Source of the DNA: Ruminococcus sp. AF31-8BH
GTDB lineage: Bacteria > Bacillota > Clostridia > Lachnospirales > Lachnospiraceae
Assembly (NCBI RefSeq): GCF_003460605.1
Contig: NZ_QTVN01000015.1
Location: forward strand, 1 to 64,000
Direction: 5' to 3'
DNA: 64,000 nucleotides
Below the pieces are notes generated by a model, which saw only the letters and a program-made list of their open reading frames with translations, searched no databases and was not told the DNA's origin. Position 1 is the first letter of the stretch; every line of letters starts with the position of its first letter. Positions 27,222 to 35,022 of the stretch are shown piece by piece. Position numbers and translations under genes: made by a program.

Positions 27222-27911
27222 TCATACAACTGCTGCCATCCTTTCTTTTGCTTCAAGTCCGCCTTCCTCTCTGATACAGCTAATCACAAGCTGTTTCTTT
27301 TTGTACAGGGAAACTAAAATGCGTAAATACTCCTGGCTGACCTGTTCTAAAATCTCCTCTTTTTGTTTTTCTGCTACCGGAACCTTTTGAGTTTCTTTTT
27401 GTAGGCTGCATAAATGATCGGAAATGGTTCCATTTTTCACGATCTGGGTAAAGACCTTGTGTTCTTCATAAGAAAATGTAGGCTTTTGAAATGCACGAAG
27501 GGCAAACTTTATTCCTTTTCCCATGGCCAGGCTGTCGGTAAAGTTTCGCATCCGGTCAGAAAAAGAATAACAGATTGGCTTCAGTACTGCCCTTTGAAAA
27601 AGGAAAAACAGTGCTTCTTCTTTTGTCTCTCCCTCGCATCTGGCTACCAAGCCGCGCCGTACCAGACGGTTTAAGCAAAAACGAAAATCCTCTTCATCCG
27701 CCCATTCCATCGCCTTTTCTTTTCCAAGGGCAATACATAAAAGCCGGTACATCTGGGAGTGTACATTTGCCTCTTCGCATACCGACCAGGTAAGGGCGGC
27801 CCAAATCATGGTCTCCATCTCAGAGAGTACCTTTTCCTGCTCCCCAACCCGTACCACAAACCTTCCGGAGTCTTCTTCCACCCGGTTTCCCACTGCTGTA
27901 TAAAAAATCAT
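27222..27911 (-). CDS. Unknown protein of accessory operon
   Basis: 229 residues, soluble and mostly helical. The N-terminal 90 residues include EMETMIWAALTWSVCEEANVHS and a CLNRLVRRGLVARCEGET stretch that could be a winged-helix DNA- or protein-binding unit. The rest is charged helix. I do not recognise the family. It sits 13 bases after the membrane-protein gene in the same operon. Similar unlabelled genes beside DUF3268 and S1 proteins occur in mobile elements of Clostridia, which is context only. Confidence 0.65.
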   Translation of the reverse strand: MIFYTAVGNRVEEDSGRFVVRVGEQEKVLSEMETMIWAALTWSVCEEANVHSQMYRLLCIALGKEKAMEWADEEDFRFCLNRLVRRGLVARCEGETKEEALFFLFQRAVLKPICYSFSDRMRNFTDSLAMGKGIKFALRAFQKPTFSYEEHKVFTQIVKNGTISDHLCSLQKETQKVPVAEKQKEEILEQVSQEYLRILVSLYKKKQLVISCIREEGGLEAKERMAAVV

Positions 27912-27924
27912 TTAAAGTTCCTCC

Positions 27925-28602
27925 TTAAAACAGCTTCATCACTTCCAGAAGTTTTGGAACCACATAGCCAAGAAAAAGGGCTGCCAGCAGACACATTCCC
28001 GTATTTGGCTTTCGAAGGTTCCTGACCTCCTGGTTTTTGGTTCCGATAATCCGCACCCTGCCAGGAACATTCCACCGGAGCTTTCGGTAAAAATGGATAA
28101 AATCCTCATGGTCAAACCCAAAAGATCGGACACAGAAGATATTTCGCTTTTGCTCTTCATCATCCAATAGAAAAAAGCTCTCCCGTTCCTGATCCGTTTC
28201 TCTTAACACAACATAAAACTCCGGGATTCCACGACGGCTCCCTTCCACGATCTTGTCTATTTCCGGATAAAAAATACGGCAGGACTCATATCTTCCATTT
28301 TTCTCCGGCTGGCAGACGGCAAGGCTATCTGGTTCCAGTTCCATATAACAGTATTCCGATTCCATGATTCGTCTGCTGATGCCGGCAGTCTGCCGCAAAA
28401 GAAATATGATACTAAGAGCCAGTGCCACACACAAATAGGCAAGATCCCAGGCCCTTATTCGAAAGATGAAAAAATAAAGCGCGATTCCCTCCAAAAAGCT
28501 GCCAAGTCCAATCAGAACTGAAAACCACTCTTTTAGATCCATTAAATGGTAAACTTCATCTTCTTTTGCCTGCAAACGCACCTGATACCTCCTTTCTTTC
28601 AT
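27925..28602 (-). CDS. Unknown membrane protein
   Basis: 225 residues. Two membrane helices (about 28-50 and 54-70) are followed by a soluble domain of about 120 residues with alternating strands (CYMELEPDSLAVCQ, CRIFYPEIDKIVEG, IPEFYVVLRE), which could be a PH-like fold. A final hydrophobic helix (CLLAALFLGYVVPKLLEVM) may be a tail anchor. The start overlaps the upstream stop as ATGA. No known family could be assigned; the PH-like idea is inference from strand pattern. Confidence 0.65.
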   Translation of the reverse strand: MKERRYQVRLQAKEDEVYHLMDLKEWFSVLIGLGSFLEGIALYFFIFRIRAWDLAYLCVALALSIIFLLRQTAGISRRIMESEYCYMELEPDSLAVCQPEKNGRYESCRIFYPEIDKIVEGSRRGIPEFYVVLRETDQERESFFLLDDEEQKRNIFCVRSFGFDHEDFIHFYRKLRWNVPGRVRIIGTKNQEVRNLRKPNTGMCLLAALFLGYVVPKLLEVMKLF

Positions 28603-29054
28603 GCAGCAAACTTATTTTCCTCATAGGAAACCGTTTCGATTTTTATTTTGTTTTGTTCCATAAGTTTTTTGCATTCCCGAATGGTTTCTTCACATCGAAA
28701 ATAAGAAAATTTTCCGATATGCATTTCTGTTTCTGAAAGGCAGAGCCGGTTCTGCAGCCAGATATAAAGCCCATGTTTGGTCATAACCCCTGCGTTTATC
28801 ACTTCGTTTAACGCCCGGTGTGCTTCGATCCGCTTGTGGCGAAGATTCCCATCTGCCAAGGTTCCCATAGGACTCAGGCTCTTTTTGTGAACTCCTATGT
28901 AGGAATCACATGCTGGATACCCGCCACAGACATACAGATAATTTTCCGGATCCAGGTTCCTCTCCCCATACACGTACATTGCAGGGCGGAGTACTGCCTG
29001 CCGTCCACAATAAGGACAATACAGTCTGTTGTCCTGTTTTTTCTTTTTTCTCAT
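28599..29054 (-). CDS. Zinc-finger protein of the DUF3268 type
   Basis: About 151 residues. The first 60 hold a zinc ribbon (YCPYCGRQAVLRP, later YVCGGYPACDSYIG) and then a helical domain (HKRIEAHRALNEVINAG) ending with a charged tail. This matches the DUF3268 zinc-finger-containing proteins of plasmids and integrative elements. The start at 29054 follows AAAGGAG by ten bases; an upstream in-frame extension lacks a site. It is the second gene of the operon, after the S1 protein. The role is unknown; nucleic-acid binding is likely. Confidence 0.75.
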   Translation of the reverse strand: MRKKKKQDNRLYCPYCGRQAVLRPAMYVYGERNLDPENYLYVCGGYPACDSYIGVHKKSLSPMGTLADGNLRHKRIEAHRALNEVINAGVMTKHGLYIWLQNRLCLSETEMHIGKFSYFRCEETIRECKKLMEQNKIKIETVSYEENKFAA

Positions 29055-29142
29055 GTTGCACCAGCTCCTTTCCTGTTTGAGCCGATTGTAGAAAAATCGC
29101 TTTTTCTGTGTCAATAGGATTTCATTACTTTTTTAAACTTTT

Positions 29143-30109
29143 TCAGACACAGCGTTTGATTAGTCGTGTAATAATTCCCTCTGCCACCTCATAATTGTCA
29201 TTGATACGCGTCACCACCAGCCCGATCTTGTCTCCTTTGGATGGAAGGGTGGTCATGTTGCAACTATGTGCCACTGCATTAACTCCGATATCCAGGCGCA
29301 TAAAAAAAATAGGTTCCTTTATAAACTTCTGTAATGATACCTGTATACTTGCCCTGACGGTGGCATTTCCGCAAATTGTCCTTGTTGGTATTGGCCGTCG
29401 GGCTTTTGGCATCCACTTCCACGCGAATCTGGTCTACCGAATCCACTTCCACCTTGTTTACCATAACAAGGACCAGATCTTCCACCTGGAATTTTTCTCC
29501 GGCATCCCCCATCCATTCCCAGGCCATATCCCTTGCGCGGACGGAAACTTCCACGCCAAACACTTCCAGGCGGACTGCCTTTGGTGCAACCGCAATGACT
29601 CTTGCCTCTACGATCCTGCCCGGATACAAAAGAGGCTTTTCCCCTGTTTCCCCAAAGTAGAATGTTTGTCTTTTCCGGAGCATGGCATCTTTTCTGGAAG
29701 CCACCACGCTGCGGCTTTTGGCATCCAGATCCTTGATGATAAAATCAATGTCACAGCCAAGCATGTTGTTGGCAATCCGGACCTGGCGGTTTAAGGTATC
29801 TGCGTTTTCCCGACCATCCCCGCTTAAGTTAATCATCATTTCATTCATGGGGATGATGATACGGAAACCGTTGTAATAGGTAACCGCAACCATCCAACCG
29901 CTTTCCAGCTTTTCAATGCCGCCAAGCTGCCCGGTCAGAACCTTTCTGGTACGATGTGCATTTAACAGTTGGTGCCATCTGGCATCTTCCTGCTCTTCCA
30001 TGCTTTCCACCTGTGCATCCACATCAATGGTAAGCACCCCTTCGTAAGCGGCCCGGGGTATTTCTTTTTCTGTGGCTTCCTCTGCAAGTGCTCTTTTTGT
30101 GTTATCCAT
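29143..30109 (-). pseudogene. S1-domain RNA-binding protein, frameshifted at a poly-T tract
   Basis: The intact product would be about 320 residues. The first frame (30109 to 29279) reads through two S1-like repeats, including IIIPMNEMMINL, YPGRIVEARVIAVAPKAVRLEVFG and GKYTGIITEVYKGTYFF, and then goes out of frame. The last S1 strand set (MRLDIGVNAVAHS, GDKIGLVVTRINDNYEV, IITRLIKR) continues in another frame to 29143. The switch is at eight consecutive T (minus strand) at about 29292-29299; seven T would restore one frame. It may be a mutation, a sequencing error, transcriptional slippage or programmed frameshifting. ATG 30109 has AGGAGGG upstream. First gene of the accessory operon. Confidence 0.75.
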
Positions 30110-30139
30110 GTAAACCCTCCTATTAGTAATACGATTAAA

Positions 30140-30188
30140 AAGGCACAAAAATAGCAGCCTGTGCGTAACAAGCTGCTAATTGTGCCTT
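30140..30188 (-). terminator. Leader terminator/attenuator of accessory operon
   Basis: AAGGCACAA (30140-30148) pairs with TTGTGCCTT (30180-30188), and inside it TAGCAGC (30152-30158) pairs with GCTGCTA (30172-30178). On the minus strand it is followed by TTTTT. It lies between the promoter (30204-30232) and the S1 gene start, so it is in the 5' leader rather than at a gene end. A T-run on the plus side also makes it usable in that direction. Confidence 0.7.
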
Positions 30189-30203
30189 CTTTTTACAAAT
30201 ACC

Positions 30204-30232
30204 ATTCTATAATGGATGGAATCGGAAGTCAA
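30204..30232 (-). promoter_or_regulatory. Sigma-A-type promoter of accessory operon
   Basis: Minus-strand TTGACT (30232-30227), a 17-base spacer and TAGAAT (30209-30204) each match five of six consensus bases. Transcription would start near 30197 and run into the leader hairpin at 30140-30188, then the S1 gene at 30109. Confidence 0.65.
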
Positions 30233-30371
30233 TGTTATAGAGGTTGCAATAAAGTCGCATTTTGGTCGTAAATTGCATTCTCCTTCATTATTTAACACGC
30301 GTCGGTTTCATTTCCAGATTTCTTCACTTCTGTAGAATTGTATCCTGTCTGTTTTTTGATGTCCGAATCTT

Positions 30372-31157
30372 TTATTCCTCTTCTTCCATCACAAATTTAA
30401 ACACCAGCTGCTCCTTATTTTTATTTTCTTTCAGAAGTGATTTCCGAATTCCGGTTGTATCTGCGAAGGTTCCCCCATAAGCATCCACCTTAATCCATTT
30501 TCCATTTGCCTTTATTTCATTCCACTGATGCGTCCAGCTTCCTGCATTCACATGTCTTACCGGAATACCTGCTGCCTCACAGAGTAATTTGTATGCCCTT
30601 GCATAGCCGGAACAGGCCGCCTTTTTCAAAATTAATGCCGCATAAGCTTCATTTCCGTAATTCTTTTTATAAGCTTCTGTAGACTGATTAAGTTGCCAGC
30701 AACAATGCTCAGTCAGATACTGAAATAGAACAAAGGCACGTTCTTTCGTATTCAGATTGGAAATTACATATTTCTTTACAATTTTCCTTGCTTCCTTTTT
30801 CGCTAGATTTAATCTCTGAGCATTACTTGGTTCCTTCACTGTAACTTTGCATTTCAAAGTTTGTTTTCCAACCTTTGCATAAATCACTGTCGTTCCTTTC
30901 TTTTTCCCTTTTATCTTCCCAGAAGAAGAAACAGACGCGACCGCCTTTTTGGAACTACTCCATTTTACTTTCTTTTTGCTGCCAGTTACTTTTAATGTTT
31001 CCGTACAACCTTTATATACGGTAACTTTTGTTTTGTTAAGTTTTAGCTTTGCCGCCTGAACATTGACGGTTCCCATACTGATGCTAAGTAACAATACTGC
31101 CAGGATCCATCCCCATAAGATTCTTCTTTTCTTTTGCTGTAACTGTTTTTCTTTCAT
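30372..31157 (-). CDS. Secreted Ig-like plus transglutaminase-like protein
   Basis: 261 residues. There is a basic N-terminus and hydrophobic segment with a cleavage site near VQA-AKL (about residue 35), then a BIG2-type Ig-like domain of about 75 residues (SSKKAVASVSSSGKIKGKKK). A transglutaminase-like domain follows. The catalytic triad is visible: Cys in AACSGYARAYK, His in GSWTHQWNEI, Asp in WIKVDAYGG. Such proteins are exported and may act as cysteine proteases or cross-linkers at the cell wall. A GGTTACC-rich leader with AGGG precedes the start. It stands alone, with no partner gene visible, between the accessory operon and the toxin-antitoxin pair. Confidence 0.85.
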   Translation of the reverse strand: MKEKQLQQKKRRILWGWILAVLLLSISMGTVNVQAAKLKLNKTKVTVYKGCTETLKVTGSKKKVKWSSSKKAVASVSSSGKIKGKKKGTTVIYAKVGKQTLKCKVTVKEPSNAQRLNLAKKEARKIVKKYVISNLNTKERAFVLFQYLTEHCCWQLNQSTEAYKKNYGNEAYAALILKKAACSGYARAYKLLCEAAGIPVRHVNAGSWTHQWNEIKANGKWIKVDAYGGTFADTTGIRKSLLKENKNKEQLVFKFVMEEEE

Positions 31158-31714
31158 TGGTAACCCTCCATTTTTTGATTATCCTCTGGTTTCTACTGCG
31201 AGTGTAGCAAGTTGGTTCTTTTAGTTTCAATAGGATTTTGGAAAAAAATAAACTTTTTAATAGAAAAAGAGTACGAAAAGGAATTTCCAAAAGGGAACTC
31301 ACTTTTTGTACTCTTTCTGCAAATTTTATTTTATAATATTTCAAATTTTGAAGCAATTTCTTTTTTGTAGAAATAAGAATGCAATTTTAACACATATCAC
31401 TTCCAGAATAATCTCTATTTATTCCAGAAATTTTATGATTCCTTGGATACAGTTTGTATTCCAAATAGCTTCCATACAAGCTTTACTCGTTTCTTAACAA
31501 GCTTTCGAAATATATGCCACGCTCATGATGGCAAGCAGTATCGATAAAAGAAAATTTCGCAAAATATCTCCAGCGTGGTACTGATACGGCGATACAATCT
31601 GGAAGCAAATACAATCCCTTGCATTAGATAATTCTGTTTCTTTGACACCCAGCACCCTTTTTTCTTTATAAAATTCATCTTCAACTCCTCTTTAAATGAA
31701 TTTAACATTAAATA
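31158..31714. other. Non-coding gap, nothing recognised
   Basis: About 560 A+T-rich bases between the secreted transglutaminase gene and the toxin-antitoxin promoter region. A minus-strand frame of 73 codons (31523-31744) runs into the toxin-antitoxin promoter and has no recognisable family. I see no convincing gene, RNA or repeat here. Confidence 0.4.
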
Positions 31715-31761
31715 TTCGTGCAAAGTATTGTTTTCTTCGTGCAAATGACATATACTATAAT
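31715..31761 (+). promoter_or_regulatory. Toxin-antitoxin promoter with two 10-bp direct repeats
   Basis: TTCGTGCAAA occurs at 31715-31724 and again at 31736-31745, 21 bases apart. The second copy ends ten bases before a consensus -10 TATAAT (31756-31761). No good -35 is visible. Antitoxins of the RelB/DinJ class repress their own operon through ribbon-helix-helix binding, so these repeats are the likely operator. Confidence 0.55.
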
Positions 31762-31785
31762 TGCCAGCAGAAAGGAGCTGATCGT

Positions 31786-32064
31786 ATGGCTGGAAATACT
31801 ACAAACATCAGTATCCGCATGGACGCAGATTTGAAAGCGCAGGCGGACGCACTGTTTACTGAACTTGGCATGAACCTGACTACGGCATTTAACATCTTTG
31901 TGCGCCAGTCGCTTCGTGAAGGCGGCATTCCCTTTGAGGTAAGGCTAGAACAGCCGAACAAAGAAACGGTTGCTGCCATGCTGGAAGCGGAAAGGATTGC
32001 AAAAGACCCGTCTGTAAAGGGCTACAATGACCTTGACGAGTTGTTTGCTGATTTAAAAAGATGA
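31786..32064 (+). CDS. RelB/DinJ-family antitoxin
   Basis: 92 residues. The N-terminal ribbon-helix-helix is clear (NISIRMDADLKAQADALFTELGMNLTTAFNIFVRQ), with the C-terminal toxin-wrapping helix ending DELFADLKR. It binds and neutralises the downstream YafQ-type toxin and represses the operon. AAAGGAG lies nine bases before ATG 31786; a longer frame starting at 31696 would cover the promoter and is rejected. It overlaps the toxin gene by ATGA. Confidence 0.92.
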   Translation: MAGNTTNISIRMDADLKAQADALFTELGMNLTTAFNIFVRQSLREGGIPFEVRLEQPNKETVAAMLEAERIAKDPSVKGYNDLDELFADLKR

Positions 32065-32351
32065 AAGAAACAAAATATACCGTCAAGTACACCACATGTT
32101 TCAAAAAAGATTATAAACGAGCCATAAAGCGTGGCTTGAAGATCGAGCTGCTGGAGCAGGTCGTGACATTGCTGGCGATGGGCGAACAGTTGCCGGATAA
32201 GAACCGTGACCATGACCTGTCAGGCGATTGGGCAGGTCATCGGGAATGTCATATTCTTCCGGACTGGTTGCTTGTCTACCGCATTGAGGATGATGTTCTG
32301 GTGCTGACGCTGGCTCGCACCGGCACACACAGCGACTTGTTCGGGAAATAA
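32061..32351 (+). CDS. YafQ-family mRNA interferase toxin
   Basis: 96 residues of the RelE/YafQ superfamily. KYTTCFKKDYKRAIKRG at the N-terminus and LPDKNRDHDLSGDWAGHRECHILPDWLLVYRI in the middle are the typical conserved blocks, with histidines and aspartate matching the YafQ catalytic set (H in the RDHDL and GHRECH regions, and a C-terminal HSDLF). It cleaves mRNA on the ribosome when the antitoxin is degraded. The ATGA overlap with the antitoxin ensures coupled translation. The pair probably stabilises the surrounding mobile DNA. Confidence 0.92.
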   Translation: MKETKYTVKYTTCFKKDYKRAIKRGLKIELLEQVVTLLAMGEQLPDKNRDHDLSGDWAGHRECHILPDWLLVYRIEDDVLVLTLARTGTHSDLFGK

Positions 32352-32390
32352 ACAGTCTGCCGCTGTATGGGGAGACCTGTACAGCGGTTT

Positions 32391-32587
32391 TTATGTATGC
32401 AAAGGAAGTCATCTTTGAGGTTGATACCATCACTTGCATTGTTATCACAGTTGATGTTGGGGTCTGCATCATAGAGAATATGAATAATTTTCCCATCATA
32501 TATCCAGTTATCAGAGATTTTGTCATAGGAAATTCCAAATGTTGTATAGGAATCAAGGCTATTATCACAATAACTTGGATCACCCAA
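32391..32587 (-). pseudogene. Gene fragment, perhaps C-terminus of an M56/BlaR1-like protein
   Basis: A minus-strand frame of about 65 codons reads FGISYDKISDNWIYDGKIIH followed by acidic strands. This protein-like composition resembles the extracellular C-terminal part of some M56 (BlaR1-like) peptidases of Clostridia. It has no start of its own and abuts a relaxase fragment on the opposite strand, so it is a remnant. The family call is weak. Confidence 0.3.
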
Positions 32588-32589
32588 TT

Positions 32590-32795
32590 CAAAGCTTCGT
32601 GATCAGCACCCACGTTGACAAAAATCATATTCACAATCATATCATCTTTAACGCCGCAAGCTTTGTTGATCATCACAAGTATGTTTCCAATAAGCGGAGT
32701 TACCATAAACTCTGCAGAATCAGTAATCGTATCTGCCATGAAAATGGACTTGCCACCAGTATGCCAACTGGAGAAAAAAGTAAAAGCTATAAACT
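32590..32795 (+). pseudogene. Relaxase (mobilisation nuclease) fragment
   Basis: About 67 codons. They carry the HUH-type metal-binding motif THVDKNHIHNHIIF followed by FVDHHKYVSNKRSYHKLCRISN, diagnostic of MobA/VirD2-like relaxases of mobilisable elements. The N-terminal tyrosine region and the whole C-terminus are missing. The left junction is with an unrelated minus-strand fragment and the right junction, near 32795, with a group II intron. It is the scar of a former mobilisable element. Confidence 0.75.
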
Positions 32796-33051
32796 CTTGT
32801 TGATGTTCCTTTAGATATGGAAGAGCCTCCTCAATGGTCATGCCATCAATTCCTGGCGCTCCCTTGTTTGCCTTAACTCTCTTATACGCTCTGTTAAAGT
32901 TGTCTTTATACAGTATCGCTTCCAAAAGTCTCGGCTGTGCACTGTCTCTTTCTTTCCATATCCGATTGAATGACCTAGACGCTTTCACATACCCTTCATG
33001 TTCCGCATTATCTCTTTGCAAACAGCCATTGTTTTCAATGTTTTCTGCCAT
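32796..33051 (-). pseudogene. Group II intron reverse transcriptase, N-terminal fragment
   Basis: About 85 codons from ATG 33051. LLEAILYKDNFNRAYKRV, then KANKGAPGIDGMTIEEALPY, is the RT-0/RT-1 region of intron-encoded LtrA-type proteins. After YLKEHQQEF the frame leaves the family and runs across the antisense of the relaxase fragment, so the longer open frame down to 32101 is an artefact of fusion. The polymerase, maturase and any endonuclease domains are absent here. Confidence 0.8.
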
Positions 33052-33491
33052 AGACGGTCATTCCTCCTTTCTCGTTCATACTCAAGACTCCTACTGATTC
33101 GGTCCTTCACCTCTCGGCTACTATGACCTCTGCTGACTTCTGTGCGTTCAGCATTGCTTTATGCAATGGTTACCTCTTTCAAGGCGTACCGCACAGACCT
33201 CCCTAGGTACCACACGTTTCTTCCTCTCCATCCGTCTGCCTCATTTATCATGCATGATTCCGTGTAGTTATTGGGCTTCGATTTGATATGCAACCTTACC
33301 CTCATGCATAACCTCATATAAGGTTTCTGTCCGTCAGACCAGAGATTTGCCCATGAGTTAGTATGTTCCTCACATCCAGCTTCCTTCAGATTCCATCTCA
33401 CGATGGACACCCTTGCTTTCGGCTATATCCTTCCCACTACCGGGCGGATTCGGGACTTTAACCCGTTAGAAACGTGCGCCGCTAGGCGCAC
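32796..33491 (-). mobile_element. Group II intron, 5' part only
   Basis: The minus strand from 33491 begins GTGCGCC and continues with the domain I-III type sequence expected at a bacterial group II intron 5' end (paired GTGCGCCTAGCGGCGCAC at the tip). About 440 bases later comes the reverse-transcriptase start (33051). The element stops near 32796 inside the reverse-transcriptase N-terminus, so most of the coding part and domains V-VI are lost. The 5' splice boundary lies nine bases after an intrinsic terminator hairpin of the upstream gene. It faces a separate intron 3' part at 43583-44126. Confidence 0.75.
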
Positions 33492-33535
33492 ATATGAAAA
33501 GAAGCTCGTATCAGCTATTGACCGATACGAGCTTC
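33492..33535 (-). terminator. Terminator of the ATC-hydrolase/methyltransferase operon
   Basis: GAAGCTCGTATC (33501-33512) and GATACGAGCTTC (33524-33535) form a perfect 12-bp stem with an 11-base loop, five bases after the last gene stop. TTTTCATAT follows on the minus strand and then the group II intron begins. Some group II introns insert next to terminators (class C), which fits this placement. Confidence 0.85.
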
Positions 33536-33540
33536 TCCGT

Positions 33541-34167
33541 TTATTCTCTGTTTCCGGTAATAAAGTAGTCGCAATACTCTCCGCCATTCGCCAGCGTCTG
33601 TTTTCTGTGCAGCACGCCGTGCTGAAGCGTGATCATCACTTCATCAAGTTCGCAGAACAACGGCATGAGTTCGGAAACACTGAGTTTCTCCGTGTAAATG
33701 CAAATCGGGCAGCGGGTAATGCGGTAGTAACAGGCACCCTCATACGGCTGCCCGACAAAATCCACCTTGAAGGAGGTCGGGTATTTCGCTTCCTTTTCGG
33801 GCGTGTACCATTTGGCGTATTTGACAACGCTCTTTTTGTTCTCCGCCTTGCCCTTGTCGGTATTCAAGTCGGTCTTTGCAAAATACCACTTGATATGATA
33901 GAGTGAGCGGCGCATCATTTCCTGCACGACCGTTGGCGGAATTTTCTTTTCGCTTGCCACATAGGGCGCAACGAAGGCAAGGGCGAACAACTCGTTGTAT
34001 GCCATAGGGTTATCGTCACCGATGTCGTCTGCTTTCTCGACAAGCTCACGATAGACCTTTTTGCTCTTTTTCATAATGTCGGCGGCATATTCCCTGCCGT
34101 ACTTCTCTGCCAGAACCTTTTTCATCGGGCTTTTGAACATCCAGAAATAAAAGCCGTTGTATTTCAT
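33541..34167 (-). CDS. ATC-hydrolase-family protein, paralogue 1
   Basis: 208 residues assigned to the L-2-amino-thiazoline-4-carboxylic acid hydrolase family by its C-terminal block: CPIC at 153-156, then FCELD (Cys172) and TLANGGEYCDY (Cys199). The helical N-terminal half is more variable. The founding member hydrolyses ATC on the Pseudomonas cysteine route, but most relatives, including those in Clostridia, are untested. The cysteines and aspartates repeated in all four local paralogues suggest a metal site or catalytic thiol (inference). No signal or membrane segment. It is the last gene of the operon, just before its terminator. Confidence 0.75.
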   Translation of the reverse strand: MKYNGFYFWMFKSPMKKVLAEKYGREYAADIMKKSKKVYRELVEKADDIGDDNPMAYNELFALAFVAPYVASEKKIPPTVVQEMMRRSLYHIKWYFAKTDLNTDKGKAENKKSVVKYAKWYTPEKEAKYPTSFKVDFVGQPYEGACYYRITRCPICIYTEKLSVSELMPLFCELDEVMITLQHGVLHRKQTLANGGEYCDYFITGNRE

Positions 34168-34213
34168 ATCACTTTTCCTCCCGTGATTTATTTACAGGCT
34201 TAAGAAACGTAGC

Positions 34214-34335
34214 CTAGCCGCCGAAGTGATAGACCATCGTCGCGTCCATATATAGCCCGGCAGTCTTGCGGTCGGTACATTCCGCCATGCTCCGGCGGTA
34301 GCTGTCAAACTGTGCGGAGATCAGCTTTCCATGAT
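34214..34335 (-). pseudogene. Short coding remnant
   Basis: An open frame with no start encodes about 38 residues (SAQFDSYRRSMAECTDRKTA, then GLYMDATMVYHFGG and stop). It lies between the methyltransferase pseudogene and ATC-hydrolase paralogue 1. The codon use resembles its neighbours, so it is probably the tail of a deleted gene. The family is not recognised. Confidence 0.3.
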
Positions 34336-34345
34336 GCCGCGCCGA

Positions 34346-35006
34346 TTACTTTCTTCCCACCAGCAATGTTCAGCCGCAAAGCATCAGGCGTCCGGCTTCC
34401 TTCGGCGTCATAAAGCTGCCGTCGGTCGTGTCGATCAGCTCTACGCGCTCATAGCCCATATCCCTGAGCTTTTGGACAAACTCCTGCATATCGCCGTATC
34501 TGCGAGGCGACATCAGGTCATGGATGGCAAACGTTCCGCCCTTTTTCAGCACGCGCAGCGTTTCCAGCAGAAGCGCCTGCTTGTCCTTCCCCGTGATATT
34601 GTGATAGACATAGTTGCTGGTCACTGCGTCGAAGCTCTCGTCGGGGAAATCCAGCTTCACGGCGTTTCCACGCCGGAACGAAGCGTTTTTCACGCCCTCC
34701 GCAGCGGCGTTTTTTTCGCACAGCGGCAGGCTGAAGGAGGCATATTCCTTGCCCCAGCGGTCAATGCCGACCATTTTCCCCTGGGGATTGCGCTTTGCGC
34801 AGGCAATGGTCAGCGCACCGCTGGGTGTACTTTGCACAAACGACAAAGGCAATGCCGAACACCACTCCCAGCACGACGCGCAGCTTTCCTCTCACACCGA
34901 TGCCGAATACGCCGAAAACGAGCAGCAGCGCAAGGGACAGCACCGTTCCCGCGATGAGCGAAACCAGCATTCCCTTGGGGATCCAGTTTTTGTAATCAGG
35001 TTTCAT
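34346..35006 (-). pseudogene. Membrane-anchored SAM methyltransferase, internally deleted
   Basis: Start ATG 35006 (AAGGAG eight bases upstream) gives two membrane helices and reaches VCAKYTQ, then loses frame. From about 34815 another frame gives the methyltransferase core SGALTIACAKRNP, VGIDRWG, LDFPDESFDAVTSNYVYHN and LRVLKKGGTFAIHDL. The segment that should hold the SAM-binding D-V-G-C-G loop is missing, so an estimated 150-200 bases were deleted. A TGA at 34370 lies seven codons before the natural end (TLLVGRK, TAA). I infer the intact gene was one anchored class I methyltransferase of about 270 residues. It is now inactive unless a fragment has another role. Confidence 0.7.
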
Positions 35007-35022
35007 GTTCAAGACTCCTTTT

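Noticed and set aside
27001-27225. 74-codon frame overlapping the small membrane protein
   Set aside because: Another frame of the membrane-protein gene; its Cys/Trp-rich composition is typical of a shadow, although a ribosome-like site exists.
31523-31744. 73-codon minus-strand frame before the toxin-antitoxin genes
   Set aside because: It covers the toxin-antitoxin promoter and operator repeats, with no recognisable domain.
32101-33051. Long 316-codon minus-strand frame
   Set aside because: Only its first 85 codons are real (intron reverse transcriptase); the rest is antisense to the relaxase fragment and the YafQ toxin gene.
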